NCBI GenBank assembly: GCA_023390335.1
Contig: JAEWCZ010000066.1
Span: 744,001 to 808,000 of the forward strand
Length of the DNA: 64,000 bases
Direction of reading: 5' to 3'
From: Bacillota bacterium
Lineage (GTDB): Bacteria; Bacillota; Clostridia; Acetivibrionales; DSM-1351
Shown: piece by piece, positions 1 through 7,700 of the stretch
Position numbering within the stretch: position 1 is the stretch's first letter
Layout of the letters: each line of letters opens with the position of its first letter
Notes under the pieces: generated by a model
What the model was told of the DNA's origin: nothing
Databases searched by the model: none
Seen by the model: only the letters and a program-made list of their open reading frames with translations
Translations under genes and position numbers: made by a program

Positions 1-276
1 GTTAAAAAACGAATGGATACTTTGCCTGACTTTGAAAAAAGTAACAGACAGGATCTTATAGATAATCTTAAAGCAGAAATTGAAGTTTTGAAGAAATATT
101 TACCACAGCAGTTGAGTGAAGGTGAGATAGAAGAGATTGTAAAAGTAGCTATTTCTTCTACCGGAGCTACTTCAGCTAAGGAAATCGGAAAGGTAATGCA
201 GGCAGTAATGCCTAAAACCAGAGGCAAGGCTGACGGTAAATTAGTTAACCAAATAGTAAAAAAGTTATTAGAATAA
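1..276 (+). CDS. yqeY: YqeY/GatB-tail domain protein, 5' end missing
   Basis: The reading frame is open at the left edge, so the gene is partial; 91 codons are visible. The segment around the motif EIEVLKKYLPQQLS, followed by a helical tail with GKVMQAVMPKTRGKADGK, matches the YqeY family, a stand-alone version of the tRNA-binding tail of GatB (Asp/Glu-tRNA amidotransferase). Family members are about 148 aa, so roughly the first 55 to 60 residues lie outside the window. Its exact role is not settled in the family; a link to tRNA amidation is inferred from homology only. A strong hairpin terminator follows directly, so this is the last gene of its transcript. Confidence 0.9.
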   Translation, partial: VKKRMDTLPDFEKSNRQDLIDNLKAEIEVLKKYLPQQLSEGEIEEIVKVAISSTGATSAKEIGKVMQAVMPKTRGKADGKLVNQIVKKLLE

Positions 277-277
277 G

Positions 278-307
278 AAAGAGTCCGGTATATGCCGGAC
301 TCTTTCT
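278..307 (+). terminator. Intrinsic terminator after yqeY
   Basis: The arms AAGAGTCCGG and CCGGACTCTT enclose a TATATG loop and are followed by a T-rich tract. It begins a few bases after the yqeY stop codon. Confidence 0.85.
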
Positions 308-362
308 TGCATTGTCTGTAAATATTATAAAGCTTTCAAGTGAAAATTTAAGTGTAGGCTAA

Positions 363-413
363 AATACTCCTGTACCTATTGAAAAAGTTGAACCTGATGA
401 TTATAATTATTTG
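363..413 (+). pseudogene. Possible coding remnant in the yqeY-CYTH spacer
   Basis: A short open stretch reads NTPVPIEKVEPDDYNYL and then stops. The amino-acid composition looks protein-like, but no start codon precedes it because an in-frame TAA lies immediately upstream. It sits between a 7-bp inverted repeat (TAGGCTA near 354 and TAGCCTA near 413). It may be the tail of a decayed gene or chance; I do not recognise it. Confidence 0.2.
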
Positions 414-436
414 TAGCCTAAAGGAGAAGTAGTTAT

Positions 437-901
437 ATGTCTATTGAAATTGAAAAGAAGTTTCTTGTAAAAAGTGATGCTTATAAGGCTTATGCAAAGC
501 CGGTTTTATTCAGACAGGGGTATTTAAGTACGTCTACCGGAAGAACTGTACGGGTTAGAAGGTATGACGATAAAGGGTTTATTACAGTAAAAGGAAAGAC
601 ACATTACTGTAGCAGATTAGAATATGAGTATCGTATTCCCACTGAGGACGCAGATAATATGCTCAATAATTTGTGCGTTCAACCTATAATAGAAAAAGTA
701 AGGCATTTTCTGGAATATAAGGGCAATGAATGGGTTGTTGATGAATTTCTTGGAGCAAATGAGGGGCTTATTGTAGCGGAAATTGAACTAAATAATGAAA
801 AGGATAGTTTTGAAAAACCCGATTGGCTTGGGACCGAAATAACATCTGATACCAGATATTATAACTCAAATCTGGTCAATAATCCTTATAAGACTTGGTA
901 A
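437..901 (+). CDS. CYTH-domain (triphosphate tunnel) protein
   Basis: This is a 154-aa CYTH-family protein. It begins with the signature EIEKKFLV, and alternating charged strands follow (VRVRRYDDKGFITVKG, EYEYRIP, and EIEL near residue 120), as expected for the eight-stranded tunnel that binds triphosphates with divalent metal. Family members act as inorganic triphosphatases, thiamine triphosphatases or adenylate cyclases; for short bacterial versions triphosphatase activity is the usual finding, so that is the preferred inference. AAAGGAG lies about 12 bases before the ATG. The length is typical of single-domain members. The neighbours give no specific metabolic context. Confidence 0.85.
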   Translation: MSIEIEKKFLVKSDAYKAYAKPVLFRQGYLSTSTGRTVRVRRYDDKGFITVKGKTHYCSRLEYEYRIPTEDADNMLNNLCVQPIIEKVRHFLEYKGNEWVVDEFLGANEGLIVAEIELNNEKDSFEKPDWLGTEITSDTRYYNSNLVNNPYKTW

Positions 902-938
902 CACAGGGTCAAATTTATTAGGAAAAGAGATTTTACAG

Positions 939-1781
939 ATGGAATGCAGAAAGTATTGCGGAGCATGCTGCATTGCTCCTTCAATATCATCGCCTATTCC
1001 GGGTATGCCAAAAGGTAAACCCGCTGGAGTAAGATGTATCCAGTTGAATAGTGATAATAACTGCAGGATTTTCGGGTTGCCCGAAAGGCCTAAGGTATGT
1101 TCGAGTCTGAAACCTTCAGAGGAAATGTGCGGAGAATCCAGACAGTTTGCTTTGGAATATTTGTGCGAACTTGAAGAACTTACAAAATTAGGAGGTATAA
1201 ATATGAGTAAAATATTAGTCTTTATGTATAATGATATGGCGGATTTTGAAATATCATACGCTACCCACCTGTTAGGACACGAATTATCAAAAGAAATAGT
1301 TCCGTGTGCATATGAAAAGAATACTATTAAGAGTAAAGGCGGCTTGTTGTTTACACCAGTAATTACAGTAGCCGAAGCAAATGTAGATGATTACGAAGGC
1401 TTTTTAATTCCAGGAGGTTGGAATCCTGTTGTCAAGACCGAAATGCTTGACCTGCTAAAAGCCTTTTATACAAGTGGGAAACTCGTTGCAGCAATCTGCG
1501 CAGGTCCCAGATATCTTGCAAAGGCAGGTATATTGGATGATGTTAAATACACTACTTCAATAGTTGAATGGACACAAGCAAGGAGAGAAGCATTTAACAA
1601 TGAGGATGATCCGTTCCCAAGGCAAAACTTTATTGACACCAGAGTAGTAAGGGATAAAAATGTTATAACATCAAAAGGTATATCTTTTGTTGATTTTGCT
1701 ATTGAAATAGCCGATTACTTCGGTTTGTTTAAAAATCCTAACGATAAGGAAACTTTTTTTAATATGATTACCGGCAGGTAG
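939..1781 (+). CDS. Fused frame: YkgJ-type cysteine-cluster domain plus DJ-1/PfpI domain
   Basis: One uninterrupted 280-codon frame joins two unrelated domains. Residues 1-83 carry CGACC and further spaced cysteines (GVRC, NNC, KVC, EMC), the pattern of YkgJ/UPF0153 zinc- or iron-binding proteins. From Met89 (ATG at 1203) to the end is a DJ-1/PfpI/ThiJ-like fold with the nucleophile-elbow cysteine in AAICAGP. The join encodes LGGIN and is itself a perfect ribosome site (AGGAGG at about 1192-1197) six bases before ATG 1203. The DJ-1 domain is therefore very probably also, or only, made as a separate protein, and the fusion looks like loss of the upstream stop codon. DJ-1 proteins are linked to glyoxal or stress responses; the substrate here is unknown. 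Confidence 0.85.
   Translation: MECRKYCGACCIAPSISSPIPGMPKGKPAGVRCIQLNSDNNCRIFGLPERPKVCSSLKPSEEMCGESRQFALEYLCELEELTKLGGINMSKILVFMYNDMADFEISYATHLLGHELSKEIVPCAYEKNTIKSKGGLLFTPVITVAEANVDDYEGFLIPGGWNPVVKTEMLDLLKAFYTSGKLVAAICAGPRYLAKAGILDDVKYTTSIVEWTQARREAFNNEDDPFPRQNFIDTRVVRDKNVITSKGISFVDFAIEIADYFGLFKNPNDKETFFNMITGR
1190..1205 (+). promoter_or_regulatory. Internal ribosome binding site and start of the DJ-1 domain
   Basis: AGGAGG followed by TATAAAT and ATG lies inside the fused frame. Spacing and strength equal the best ribosome sites in the window, which argues for internal initiation at 1203. Confidence 0.75.
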
Positions 1782-1825
1782 TTTACTACTATTTAAAAAC
1801 TAAATGAATTGAGGCAATTTATATA

Positions 1826-2566
1826 ATGAATACTCAAAAAACCGTTCTTGTAACGGGTGCTTCAAGAGGAATAGGCTATGCCATCGCCAAAAAGTTTGCC
1901 CAAAACGGATTTAACGTTGTGATAAACTATAATGTTAACAGGGCGGCAGCTGAGAGTCTGGAAAAGGAATTAGCCCGGGAACAATGCAGAGTAATGACTG
2001 TAAAAGCTGATGTAAGCAGTCAGGAGCAGGTTCTCCATATGGTAGAAAGCGTGAATTCCCAGTTTGGTAATATAGATATACTGGTCAATAATGCCGGAAT
2101 AGCAGAGCAGAGACTGTTCACGGACATTACAACAGATGAATGGGACAGGATGTTTAATATTAATGTCAAAGGGATGTTCCACTGTTGTAAAGCCGTACTC
2201 CCGCATATGATAAGAAACAAATGGGGGAAAATAGTTAATATATCTTCTATATGGGGGTTAACAGGTGCGTCATGTGAAGTACATTACTCTGCTTCAAAGG
2301 CAGCGGTCATTGGAATGACACGAGCATTAGCAAAGGAAGTAGGCCCGTCGAACATACAGGTCAACTGTGTTGCCCCTGGTGTAATTGATACAGATATGAA
2401 TGCAGGACTAGATACCCAAACTTTGGATGAACTAAAGGAACAAACACCATTGGGAGTGATTGGTACAGGCAATGATATTGCAGATACAGTTTTTTTCCTG
2501 ACCTCAGACAATTCCAAGTTTATAACGGGGCAGGTAATAAGCCCAAACGGCGGTTTTTTAATATAG
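1826..2566 (+). CDS. Short-chain dehydrogenase, FabG-like 3-oxoacyl-ACP reductase
   Basis: This 246-aa classical SDR has the cofactor motif TGASRGIG at residues 10-17, NNAG near 88, the catalytic Ser of NISSIW, and YSASK with the catalytic Tyr and Lys near 154-158. Size and motifs match FabG, which reduces 3-oxoacyl-ACP with NADPH in fatty-acid synthesis. Many stand-alone SDRs with this architecture reduce other ketones, and no fab genes are adjacent, so the substrate is open. The start is ATG 1826, with a weak GAGGCA site about 10 bases upstream. Confidence 0.8.
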   Translation: MNTQKTVLVTGASRGIGYAIAKKFAQNGFNVVINYNVNRAAAESLEKELAREQCRVMTVKADVSSQEQVLHMVESVNSQFGNIDILVNNAGIAEQRLFTDITTDEWDRMFNINVKGMFHCCKAVLPHMIRNKWGKIVNISSIWGLTGASCEVHYSASKAAVIGMTRALAKEVGPSNIQVNCVAPGVIDTDMNAGLDTQTLDELKEQTPLGVIGTGNDIADTVFFLTSDNSKFITGQVISPNGGFLI

Positions 2567-2715
2567 CTAAAAGTAAGAGTATTTTATTATAACAAATTAC
2601 TCTTGAATTTATACAATGCGAAGTATATACTAGCAAGTGTCTGTTTTATTAGTGGTTGACACGAAATTATGACATATAAAATATTATGCTGCCTTGGCGG
2701 CTTGGAGGATAATAA

Positions 2716-3495
2716 ATGGAAAATTCTTCAGGAGTCAAAACTTTTTTTGAGTATCTTCCGGAGAGTATTAAGTTTCACAAATTAAGAAAAGAAGGGCTGG
2801 CACGGTTTATATTTGTGCTTGTCCTTTTTTGCGAATTGATAGGCAAATATGCGTTATACAAATATACTCAGATATTCCCGGTAGAGGAAATAGAGAAAAT
2901 TTATAATAATTTGACATCACTTACCTCAACATCTTCTGCAGATCTAAACCAGCAATCTATACATGTTTTGTATGCCTTTTTAGTGGCACTTGGTGTATCT
3001 CTTTTGTCCAAGCTTGTTTCAAATTTGTTCTTATCAGTTTATATGTATTCTTACCTATCAGAACAAAAAGGCAAAGACAGTGGTTTTAGGGCAAGTTTTT
3101 CAGGTGTATTCAGGCATATGGGCCGGATTATAGCCTATAATGTTATTTTTGGACTTTTAGTGATGTTTGGGTCCATGTTTTTTGTCATTCCGGGTATAGT
3201 TGCTTACGTTATGTTTGTTTTCGGTTTCTGCTATGTTTTGGACTTGAAATTGACAATGGCGGATGCAATGACTGCCAGCAGTGAGATTACAAAGGGAAAG
3301 AAAGCTCAGATTGCTAGTATTTTAGTATCTTATTTTGTTATATTCAAGCTTCCGGTATTTCTTTTGGTAGGAAATTCTATTGCAGGCGTGTTTATTGGTG
3401 CATTCTTGACAACAGTGACCAACCTTATTCTGCAACGTTTCATTATAAAAATTTATATGGATTTGGAATATAAGGTAGAAGTAACCCATAGGTAA
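2716..3495 (+). CDS. Multi-pass membrane protein of unknown function
   Basis: This 259-aa protein has at least five hydrophobic segments, near residues 28-48, 82-112, 136-155, 155-175 and 193-235, separated by short basic loops. The glycine-rich helix pair (FFVIPGIVAYVMFVFGF) resembles the DUF975 or glycerophosphodiesterase membrane-domain type of clostridial integral proteins, but I cannot place it firmly. The ribosome site GGAGG lies nine bases before ATG 2716. It is followed by an MFS permease gene on the same strand, and the two may be cotranscribed. Confidence 0.6.
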   Translation: MENSSGVKTFFEYLPESIKFHKLRKEGLARFIFVLVLFCELIGKYALYKYTQIFPVEEIEKIYNNLTSLTSTSSADLNQQSIHVLYAFLVALGVSLLSKLVSNLFLSVYMYSYLSEQKGKDSGFRASFSGVFRHMGRIIAYNVIFGLLVMFGSMFFVIPGIVAYVMFVFGFCYVLDLKLTMADAMTASSEITKGKKAQIASILVSYFVIFKLPVFLLVGNSIAGVFIGAFLTTVTNLILQRFIIKIYMDLEYKVEVTHR

Positions 3496-3575
3496 TAGAA
3501 CTGTCACACTTATATTTATACTCAATGCTTACAGCTTAATTTACACTAATGTTCTTTGATGGGGGTTTATTTTCC

Positions 3576-4919
3576 ATGTTATTCAAATTGAAAAGACCAA
3601 GGCTTTATGGCGGTGCTTCGGATGAAAATTATGAGCTAAGCCGTAGGCGGTTTATCCTTGAGGGTTGCCTTTCAAATGGTATATATACTCTCACAGCGGG
3701 TGCTTTTTTAGCAGGATATGCTAAATATTTAGGTGCATCAGATCAAATCATAGGTCTTATAGCCGCTATGCCTTTACTGGCTAATATTCTCCAGATGTTC
3801 AGTCCGATTTTTTTGGAGAAGCTTGCCAGTAGAAAGAGTTTAATTGTTGTGACCTGTATGTTTTACAGGTTATTGCTTGGACTTATGATAATTATTCCCT
3901 TATTGACGCAAAATACTACTGCCAGGTTGCTCTTATTGGGCGGGATGTATTTTACTGCATATCTTATTTTCAGTTTTTCTAATCCTGCAGGAGGAAGCTG
4001 GATAATTAGCCTTGTTCCGGAGAGATACAGGGGTAGGTATTTTGGGCTAAGGGATACCTTTATAATTTCATCTGCTGCGGTTCTTTCACTGTCAATGGGC
4101 AGGATTCTTGACATATTTAAAGTATCAGGCAGAGAATTTTTGGGCTTCATTGTTGTTTTTTCGGTCGTATTGGTTATAGTTGTAATGAATATTTATGTAC
4201 TTAGAAAGATTAAAGAACCCGAAATAGTACCAATTTCACAGAACGTAGATATCAAGAGCCTGTTTACTTTACCTTTAAAAAATAAGCAATTTCGCTCGGT
4301 TGTTTTATTAAATGCAGCATGGAATTTTGCAGCACAGATCTCACTGCCTTTCTTTTCTGTCTATATGGTAACGGGCCTTGAACTGTCCTATACGTTTATA
4401 ATGTTTGCAAATATTCTGTTATCGGTAGTACAGGCTTCTACAGCTAAGTTTTGGGGAAAACTGGCTGACAAGTTCAGCTGGGAGGTTACTACTGTCGCCT
4501 CCATAGGTATGTTAGGCTTGTGTCACCTGACCTGGGCTTTTGTAACCAAAGAAATCTGCTATGTAATTATACCGTTTATTCAGATAGTAGCTGGAGCCGG
4601 ATGGTCAGGGGTTAACATGTCATTGTTTAATATTCAGTTCAAGCATGCACCACAGGAAGGACGTACAATATTTGTAGGATTTAATGCTGCTGTGGCTGGA
4701 CTGGCTGGATTCGCAAGCGCACTGCTTGGAGCATTTCTCGTAGGAGCCCTGGGCAAGGTAAAAATTGATATAGGAGTAACAGTACTTAACAATATGCTGA
4801 TATTATTCGGATTGTCAGGGTCACTTGTAATTCTATGTGCGGTAATTTTTGCTTATAAATTCAGGACCAATAGTGGAAGAAAAGATAATGTAAATTCTGA
4901 TAAGTATCTTGCGGGATAA
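3576..4919 (+). CDS. Major facilitator superfamily permease
   Basis: This is a 12-helix-type MFS transporter of about 447 aa. An upstream in-frame ATG at 3549 exists, but the purine-rich site TGGGGG sits 10-15 bases before ATG 3576 (MLFKLKRPR), so the shorter start is preferred. The motif GRYFGLRDTF in the first half is the conserved loop-2/3 region, and hydrophobic segments fill the rest. The substrate cannot be told from sequence. The gene ends before tRNA-Val with no clear terminator between them. Confidence 0.75.
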   Translation: MLFKLKRPRLYGGASDENYELSRRRFILEGCLSNGIYTLTAGAFLAGYAKYLGASDQIIGLIAAMPLLANILQMFSPIFLEKLASRKSLIVVTCMFYRLLLGLMIIIPLLTQNTTARLLLLGGMYFTAYLIFSFSNPAGGSWIISLVPERYRGRYFGLRDTFIISSAAVLSLSMGRILDIFKVSGREFLGFIVVFSVVLVIVVMNIYVLRKIKEPEIVPISQNVDIKSLFTLPLKNKQFRSVVLLNAAWNFAAQISLPFFSVYMVTGLELSYTFIMFANILLSVVQASTAKFWGKLADKFSWEVTTVASIGMLGLCHLTWAFVTKEICYVIIPFIQIVAGAGWSGVNMSLFNIQFKHAPQEGRTIFVGFNAAVAGLAGFASALLGAFLVGALGKVKIDIGVTVLNNMLILFGLSGSLVILCAVIFAYKFRTNSGRKDNVNSDKYLAG

Positions 4920-4996
4920 TATTTGATATGTCTTTAAAAATAATGTAACAGGTACTTGACAGTAGATAAAAATATATGGATAATAGTAGTACAAAT

Positions 4997-5073
4997 GACG
5001 GATTAGCTCAGTTGGTTAGAGTACTACCTTGACATGGTAGGGGTCACTGGTTCGAGCCCAGTATTCGTCACCA
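4997..5073 (+). tRNA. tRNA-Val (anticodon GAC), CCA encoded
   Basis: A full cloverleaf can be drawn. The acceptor stem GACGGAT pairs with ATTCGTC, the D-arm contains AGCTCAGTTGGTTAGAG, and the anticodon stem CTACC/GGTAG encloses TTGACAT, giving anticodon GAC (Val). The T-arm is CTGGTTCGAGCCCAG, followed by discriminator A and encoded CCA. A terminator follows at once. Confidence 0.95.
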
Positions 5074-5106
5074 AAACTGCTTGTTTTATACAAGCAGTTT
5101 TTTTTA
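5074..5106 (+). terminator. Intrinsic terminator after tRNA-Val
   Basis: AAACTGCTTGT and ACAAGCAGTTT form an 11-bp stem around TTTAT, followed by a run of eight T. Confidence 0.9.
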
Positions 5107-5402
5107 TTTCTATAACTTATCAACCTTTAAGTATTTATAAAAATTTTTTCGTCCTTCTTCTTTTTTTCGACTGTGGCATGATAATCAAATGTGTTTAATT
5201 ACAAGAGTAATTGATTGTACACTGGTGCAATCCTTATTTACAATATAATAAATGAGTATTAAAGGGAATTTAGTTATGAGTATTAAGTTTGTCTTTTATT
5301 ATTTACATATTTTGTAAAATATGTTATTATAATCATAATTTCATGAAATTGTAGTTAAACTTACTATATAGTATATAACTTTATTTAAGGAGGGTTAATA
5401 TT
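5107..5402 (+). promoter_or_regulatory. AT-rich spacer with a palindrome before the SH3 gene
   Basis: No gene is visible here. Near the SH3-protein gene there is a 9-bp inverted repeat, ACATATTTT/AAAATATGT, at 5305-5324, just upstream of a TATAAT at 5328-5333. A TTTACA at 5302 would give a spacer of 20, so the -35 assignment is uncertain. The palindrome sits where a repressor operator would be expected. AGGAGG precedes the ATG at 5403. Confidence 0.35.
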
Positions 5403-5759
5403 ATGTTAAAAAAACAAATTCAAAAGATGATAGCAGTTGCCTCTGCTATCTGTTTAATAAGTATTCAAGGCATAATTCCTGTACAAGCTGCAGAACTTCA
5501 GAATCTCAAATCTAATGATGTCTCCTCAGTCCAGGCTTTAAGTGACGCAAATGCAAATATAGAAGGTGATGGAGTTCGATTACGTAGCTCACCATCCACT
5601 AGCGGAACTATTTTAGAGCTTATGTACGATAATGAAGATATCTCTGTTGATTTTAAAACAAGCTGGAGTCAATCGAATGGTACCTGGTTTTATGTTCAAA
5701 GAATATCTACCGGTACTTGGGGATGGGTTTCAAGAGATTATATTGGTTTTTGGGATTGA
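5403..5759 (+). CDS. Secreted bacterial SH3-domain protein
   Basis: This is a 118-aa protein. Residues 1-29 form a typical signal peptide (basic MLKKQIQKM, a hydrophobic core, and VQAAE at the cut). After a short linker, residues 50-118 form an SH3b domain with the hallmark GVRLRSSPSTSG and a C-terminal GTWGWVSRDYIG. SH3b domains usually bind cell-wall peptide or sit on wall hydrolases. No catalytic domain is attached here, so a wall-binding, inhibitory or self-protection role is only inferred. The gene stands alone with its own leader and a hairpin downstream. Confidence 0.8.
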   Translation: MLKKQIQKMIAVASAICLISIQGIIPVQAAELQNLKSNDVSSVQALSDANANIEGDGVRLRSSPSTSGTILELMYDNEDISVDFKTSWSQSNGTWFYVQRISTGTWGWVSRDYIGFWD

Positions 5760-5931
5760 TTTTATTTGAATACATAAGACTATTTATGTTTATAACCCTG
5801 TGCAATAGGGGACTGATCCCTTTTGTACGGACGATGGGTTTGAACCCCCTCATATATAAACATTTTGTTAGTGGGGTAGACTAATAATACATTTACTTAT
5901 ATGCGGGATAGGACTAATTATTTATCGTTGG

Positions 5932-5944
5932 CCAATCGACTAAA
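5932..5944. repeat. 13-bp direct repeat, copy 1 (CCAATCGACTAAA)
   Basis: Identical to 6768-6780, which is 836 bp downstream in the same orientation. The pair brackets the doubtful 75-aa ORF and the promoter of the next operon. Confidence 0.5.
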
Positions 5945-5951
5945 ATATAAA

Positions 5952-6004
5952 AAAATAAGCATTAAAGATATCATTAACTTTTGATATTCTTTTCTGCTTA
6001 TTTT
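5952..6004. terminator. Long AT-rich hairpin, probable two-way terminator
   Basis: AAAATAAGCA at 5952-5961 pairs with TGCTTATTTT at 5995-6004, with a second paired stretch (AAAGATATCA with TGATAT-CTTT) inside. It lies between the rightward SH3 gene and the leftward small ORF. Confidence 0.6.
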
Positions 6005-6024
6005 CTATTGTACGAAAATTATTA

Positions 6025-6252
6025 TCATTGTCTCGCACTTAAACAATCTAAAAACCCAAATAAGTTCATTTTTTCTATTTTTATTCCTACTTTTTGAGAA
6101 ATATCTCTATCAATTCCAATACAATTAAACTGATATGAAATAGGGATTGCGTAATGTGAAATGTTGTACTTACATCCGTCAATGATATTCATGAAATAGT
6201 TATTTTCGATTAGATCATTACCATTCTTTACAAACTCATTTAAATTTTTCAA
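6025..6252 (-). CDS. Doubtful 75-aa hypothetical protein
   Basis: This is a leftward frame starting with TTG at 6252. An AAGGAG lies only two bases before that TTG, which is too close for efficient initiation. The product is unremarkable (N-terminal MKNLNEFVKNGND, with ISYQFNCIGIDRDISQ in the middle) and I recognise no family. It could be the remnant of a longer gene; it lies in the low-GC stretch between the two 13-bp direct repeats. Confidence 0.25.
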   Translation of the reverse strand: MKNLNEFVKNGNDLIENNYFMNIIDGCKYNISHYAIPISYQFNCIGIDRDISQKVGIKIEKMNLFGFLDCLSARQ

Positions 6253-6426
6253 GGCTCCTTTTTTATATATTGATAAAATGGCAAATGAGTATACCTGCTA
6301 TGGAAAGCAGCTAAAAATTGTGGGAATTACACACAGATAATCTGCAACAAATTACAATTCAGAATGACAGATGCGGAAAAAGTTTGTAAGATTTAAACAA
6401 ATTTTACAAATATCTCCATAATGTGA

Positions 6427-6455
6427 TTGACATGACAACACAAATGGAATATAAT
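6427..6455 (+). promoter_or_regulatory. Consensus sigma-A promoter of the accessory cluster
   Basis: A perfect TTGACA at 6427-6432 is separated by exactly 17 bp from a perfect TATAAT at 6450-6455. Transcription would begin near 6462, leaving a leader of about 380 nt before the first micro-ORF. Confidence 0.75.
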
Positions 6456-6842
6456 GCCATTAATGTAATAACAATACATAAAAGTAAATAATTTTAGACG
6501 CAAATATTGAAATTTATTAACAGTTTATACGTAAATATGTATGCATTATGTTACAGAATATATAATTGCCTGTAATATATGTAGTAAAAAGTGGAGGAGA
6601 TATATATAACTAGATTACCATTTTGTGAGTAATATCGTACTATAAAACAAGTATATTATGTAAAAAACTATTAACTAGAACCTACATTCAACTGATACTT
6701 TTGAGATAATTACAATTTCGTAACCTATATCTCCTCCAGAAACAAATCATTTGGACTTAAAGCAATACCAATCGACTAAACTACGGCCGCCAATTTGTCG
6801 AGATTAATTAATGCCTATTATACTCATATGGGGGAAAAAGAA
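6456..6842 (+). promoter_or_regulatory. Long untranslated leader with a distant 13-bp pairing
   Basis: There is no coding frame of note across this roughly 390-nt AT-rich leader. TGGAGGAGATATA at 6592-6604 is the exact complement of TATATCTCCTCCA at 6726-6738, which would close a domain of about 120 nt. The first arm is itself an orphan ribosome-site sequence with no start codon behind it. A smaller ATCGAC/GTCGAGAT pairing lies at about 6771-6804. The layout suggests a structured control element, but it matches no riboswitch class that I can recognise. Confidence 0.4.
6768..6780. repeat. 13-bp direct repeat, copy 2 (CCAATCGACTAAA)
   Basis: Second copy of the sequence at 5932-5944. It lies in the leader of the accessory operon and overlaps the small ATCGAC hairpin. 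Confidence 0.5.
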
Positions 6843-6920
6843 ATGCATAATATTGGGAATCAGCTAATAAAGCCCTTGGAGTTTCCAGAAGCATACAATA
6901 TATTATTGGAGGTGAAGTAA
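6843..6920 (+). CDS. 25-aa micro-ORF coupled to the ABC ATPase gene
   Basis: ATG 6843 is preceded by GGGGG at a good distance and opens a 25-codon frame (begins MHNIGNQLIKPLEF, ends NILLEVK). Its TAA directly abuts the ATG of the ABC ATPase gene. ATG 6828 would add five residues. It could be a leader peptide for translational coupling, a small protein, or a decayed remnant. I see no core-peptide-like cysteine, serine or threonine cluster, so a modified-peptide precursor is not favoured. Confidence 0.4.
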   Translation: MHNIGNQLIKPLEFPEAYNILLEVK

Positions 6921-7700
6921 ATGAATATTAACAAGATAAGCATATTGAGTGGTTTTGATAAACATGGGAATCCTGAAAAGTTTGAACGGATAGATATATA
7001 TAAGGGAGAAATCTTTAGTATAGTTGGTCCAACTGGAAGTGGCAAAAGCTCATTGATAGACGATATTGAACAAATTGCACAAGGTGATACTTTTTCAAAA
7101 AGAAGGATACTTTTTGATGATAAGGTACCAAGTCTTGATGACAGGGCTAATCCAAGAAAAAAAGTAGTTGCACAGTTATCTCAAACAATGAATTTTCTTG
7201 CAGATATGTCTGTTGAAGACTTTATCTTACTTCATTCGAAATGCAGAGGCATTAAAGAAAATCATACAAATAGGGTAATAGAGCTTGCCAATTCTTTAAC
7301 TGGAGAACCAATTATGAAGGACTTTAACCTCACAATATTAAGCGGTGGACAGTCGCGAGCATTGATGGTTGCGGATGTAGCAATCATTAGTAATTCCCCC
7401 ATAGTATTAATTGATGAAATTGAAAATGCAGGAATAAGAAAAAAGGAAGCTATGGATGTATTATCTGGTCATGGAAAGATTGTATTAGTTGTTACACATG
7501 ATCCTGTTCTTGCACTTATGGCTAAGAAAAGGATAATTATGAAAAACGGCGGTATTTATAAAATACAAATTGCTCGTGAAGAAGATAAGGAAATATTACA
7601 CAAGTTAAGTTTCATTGATGATATCATGTTAAAAATGAGAGAAGAAATAAGAAGTGGTGAAACAATAGAAAATTTCGAGTTGGAGAAAATTTTAATATGA
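6921..7700 (+). CDS. ABC-type ATPase without a membrane partner
   Basis: This 259-aa single nucleotide-binding domain has Walker A GPTGSGKSS (about residues 36-44), signature LSGGQ (about 141-145), Walker B PIVLIDEIE and an H-loop in VTHDP. No permease gene is nearby, so it is probably not a classical transporter. Its stop overlaps the following GTPase start by four bases (ATGA), and the Fe-S protein gene follows, which suggests the three products work together. An ATP-driven role in metallocofactor or enzyme activation is inferred from this context only. GGAGGTG precedes the ATG inside the micro-ORF. Confidence 0.75.
   Translation: MNINKISILSGFDKHGNPEKFERIDIYKGEIFSIVGPTGSGKSSLIDDIEQIAQGDTFSKRRILFDDKVPSLDDRANPRKKVVAQLSQTMNFLADMSVEDFILLHSKCRGIKENHTNRVIELANSLTGEPIMKDFNLTILSGGQSRALMVADVAIISNSPIVLIDEIENAGIRKKEAMDVLSGHGKIVLVVTHDPVLALMAKKRIIMKNGGIYKIQIAREEDKEILHKLSFIDDIMLKMREEIRSGETIENFELEKILI

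Noticed and set aside
6843..6920. RiPP precursor for the radical SAM protein
   Set aside because: The peptide is short, without Cys, Ser or Thr clusters or a leader/core layout, and the radical SAM gene is four kilobases away with a B12-like rather than SPASM architecture.
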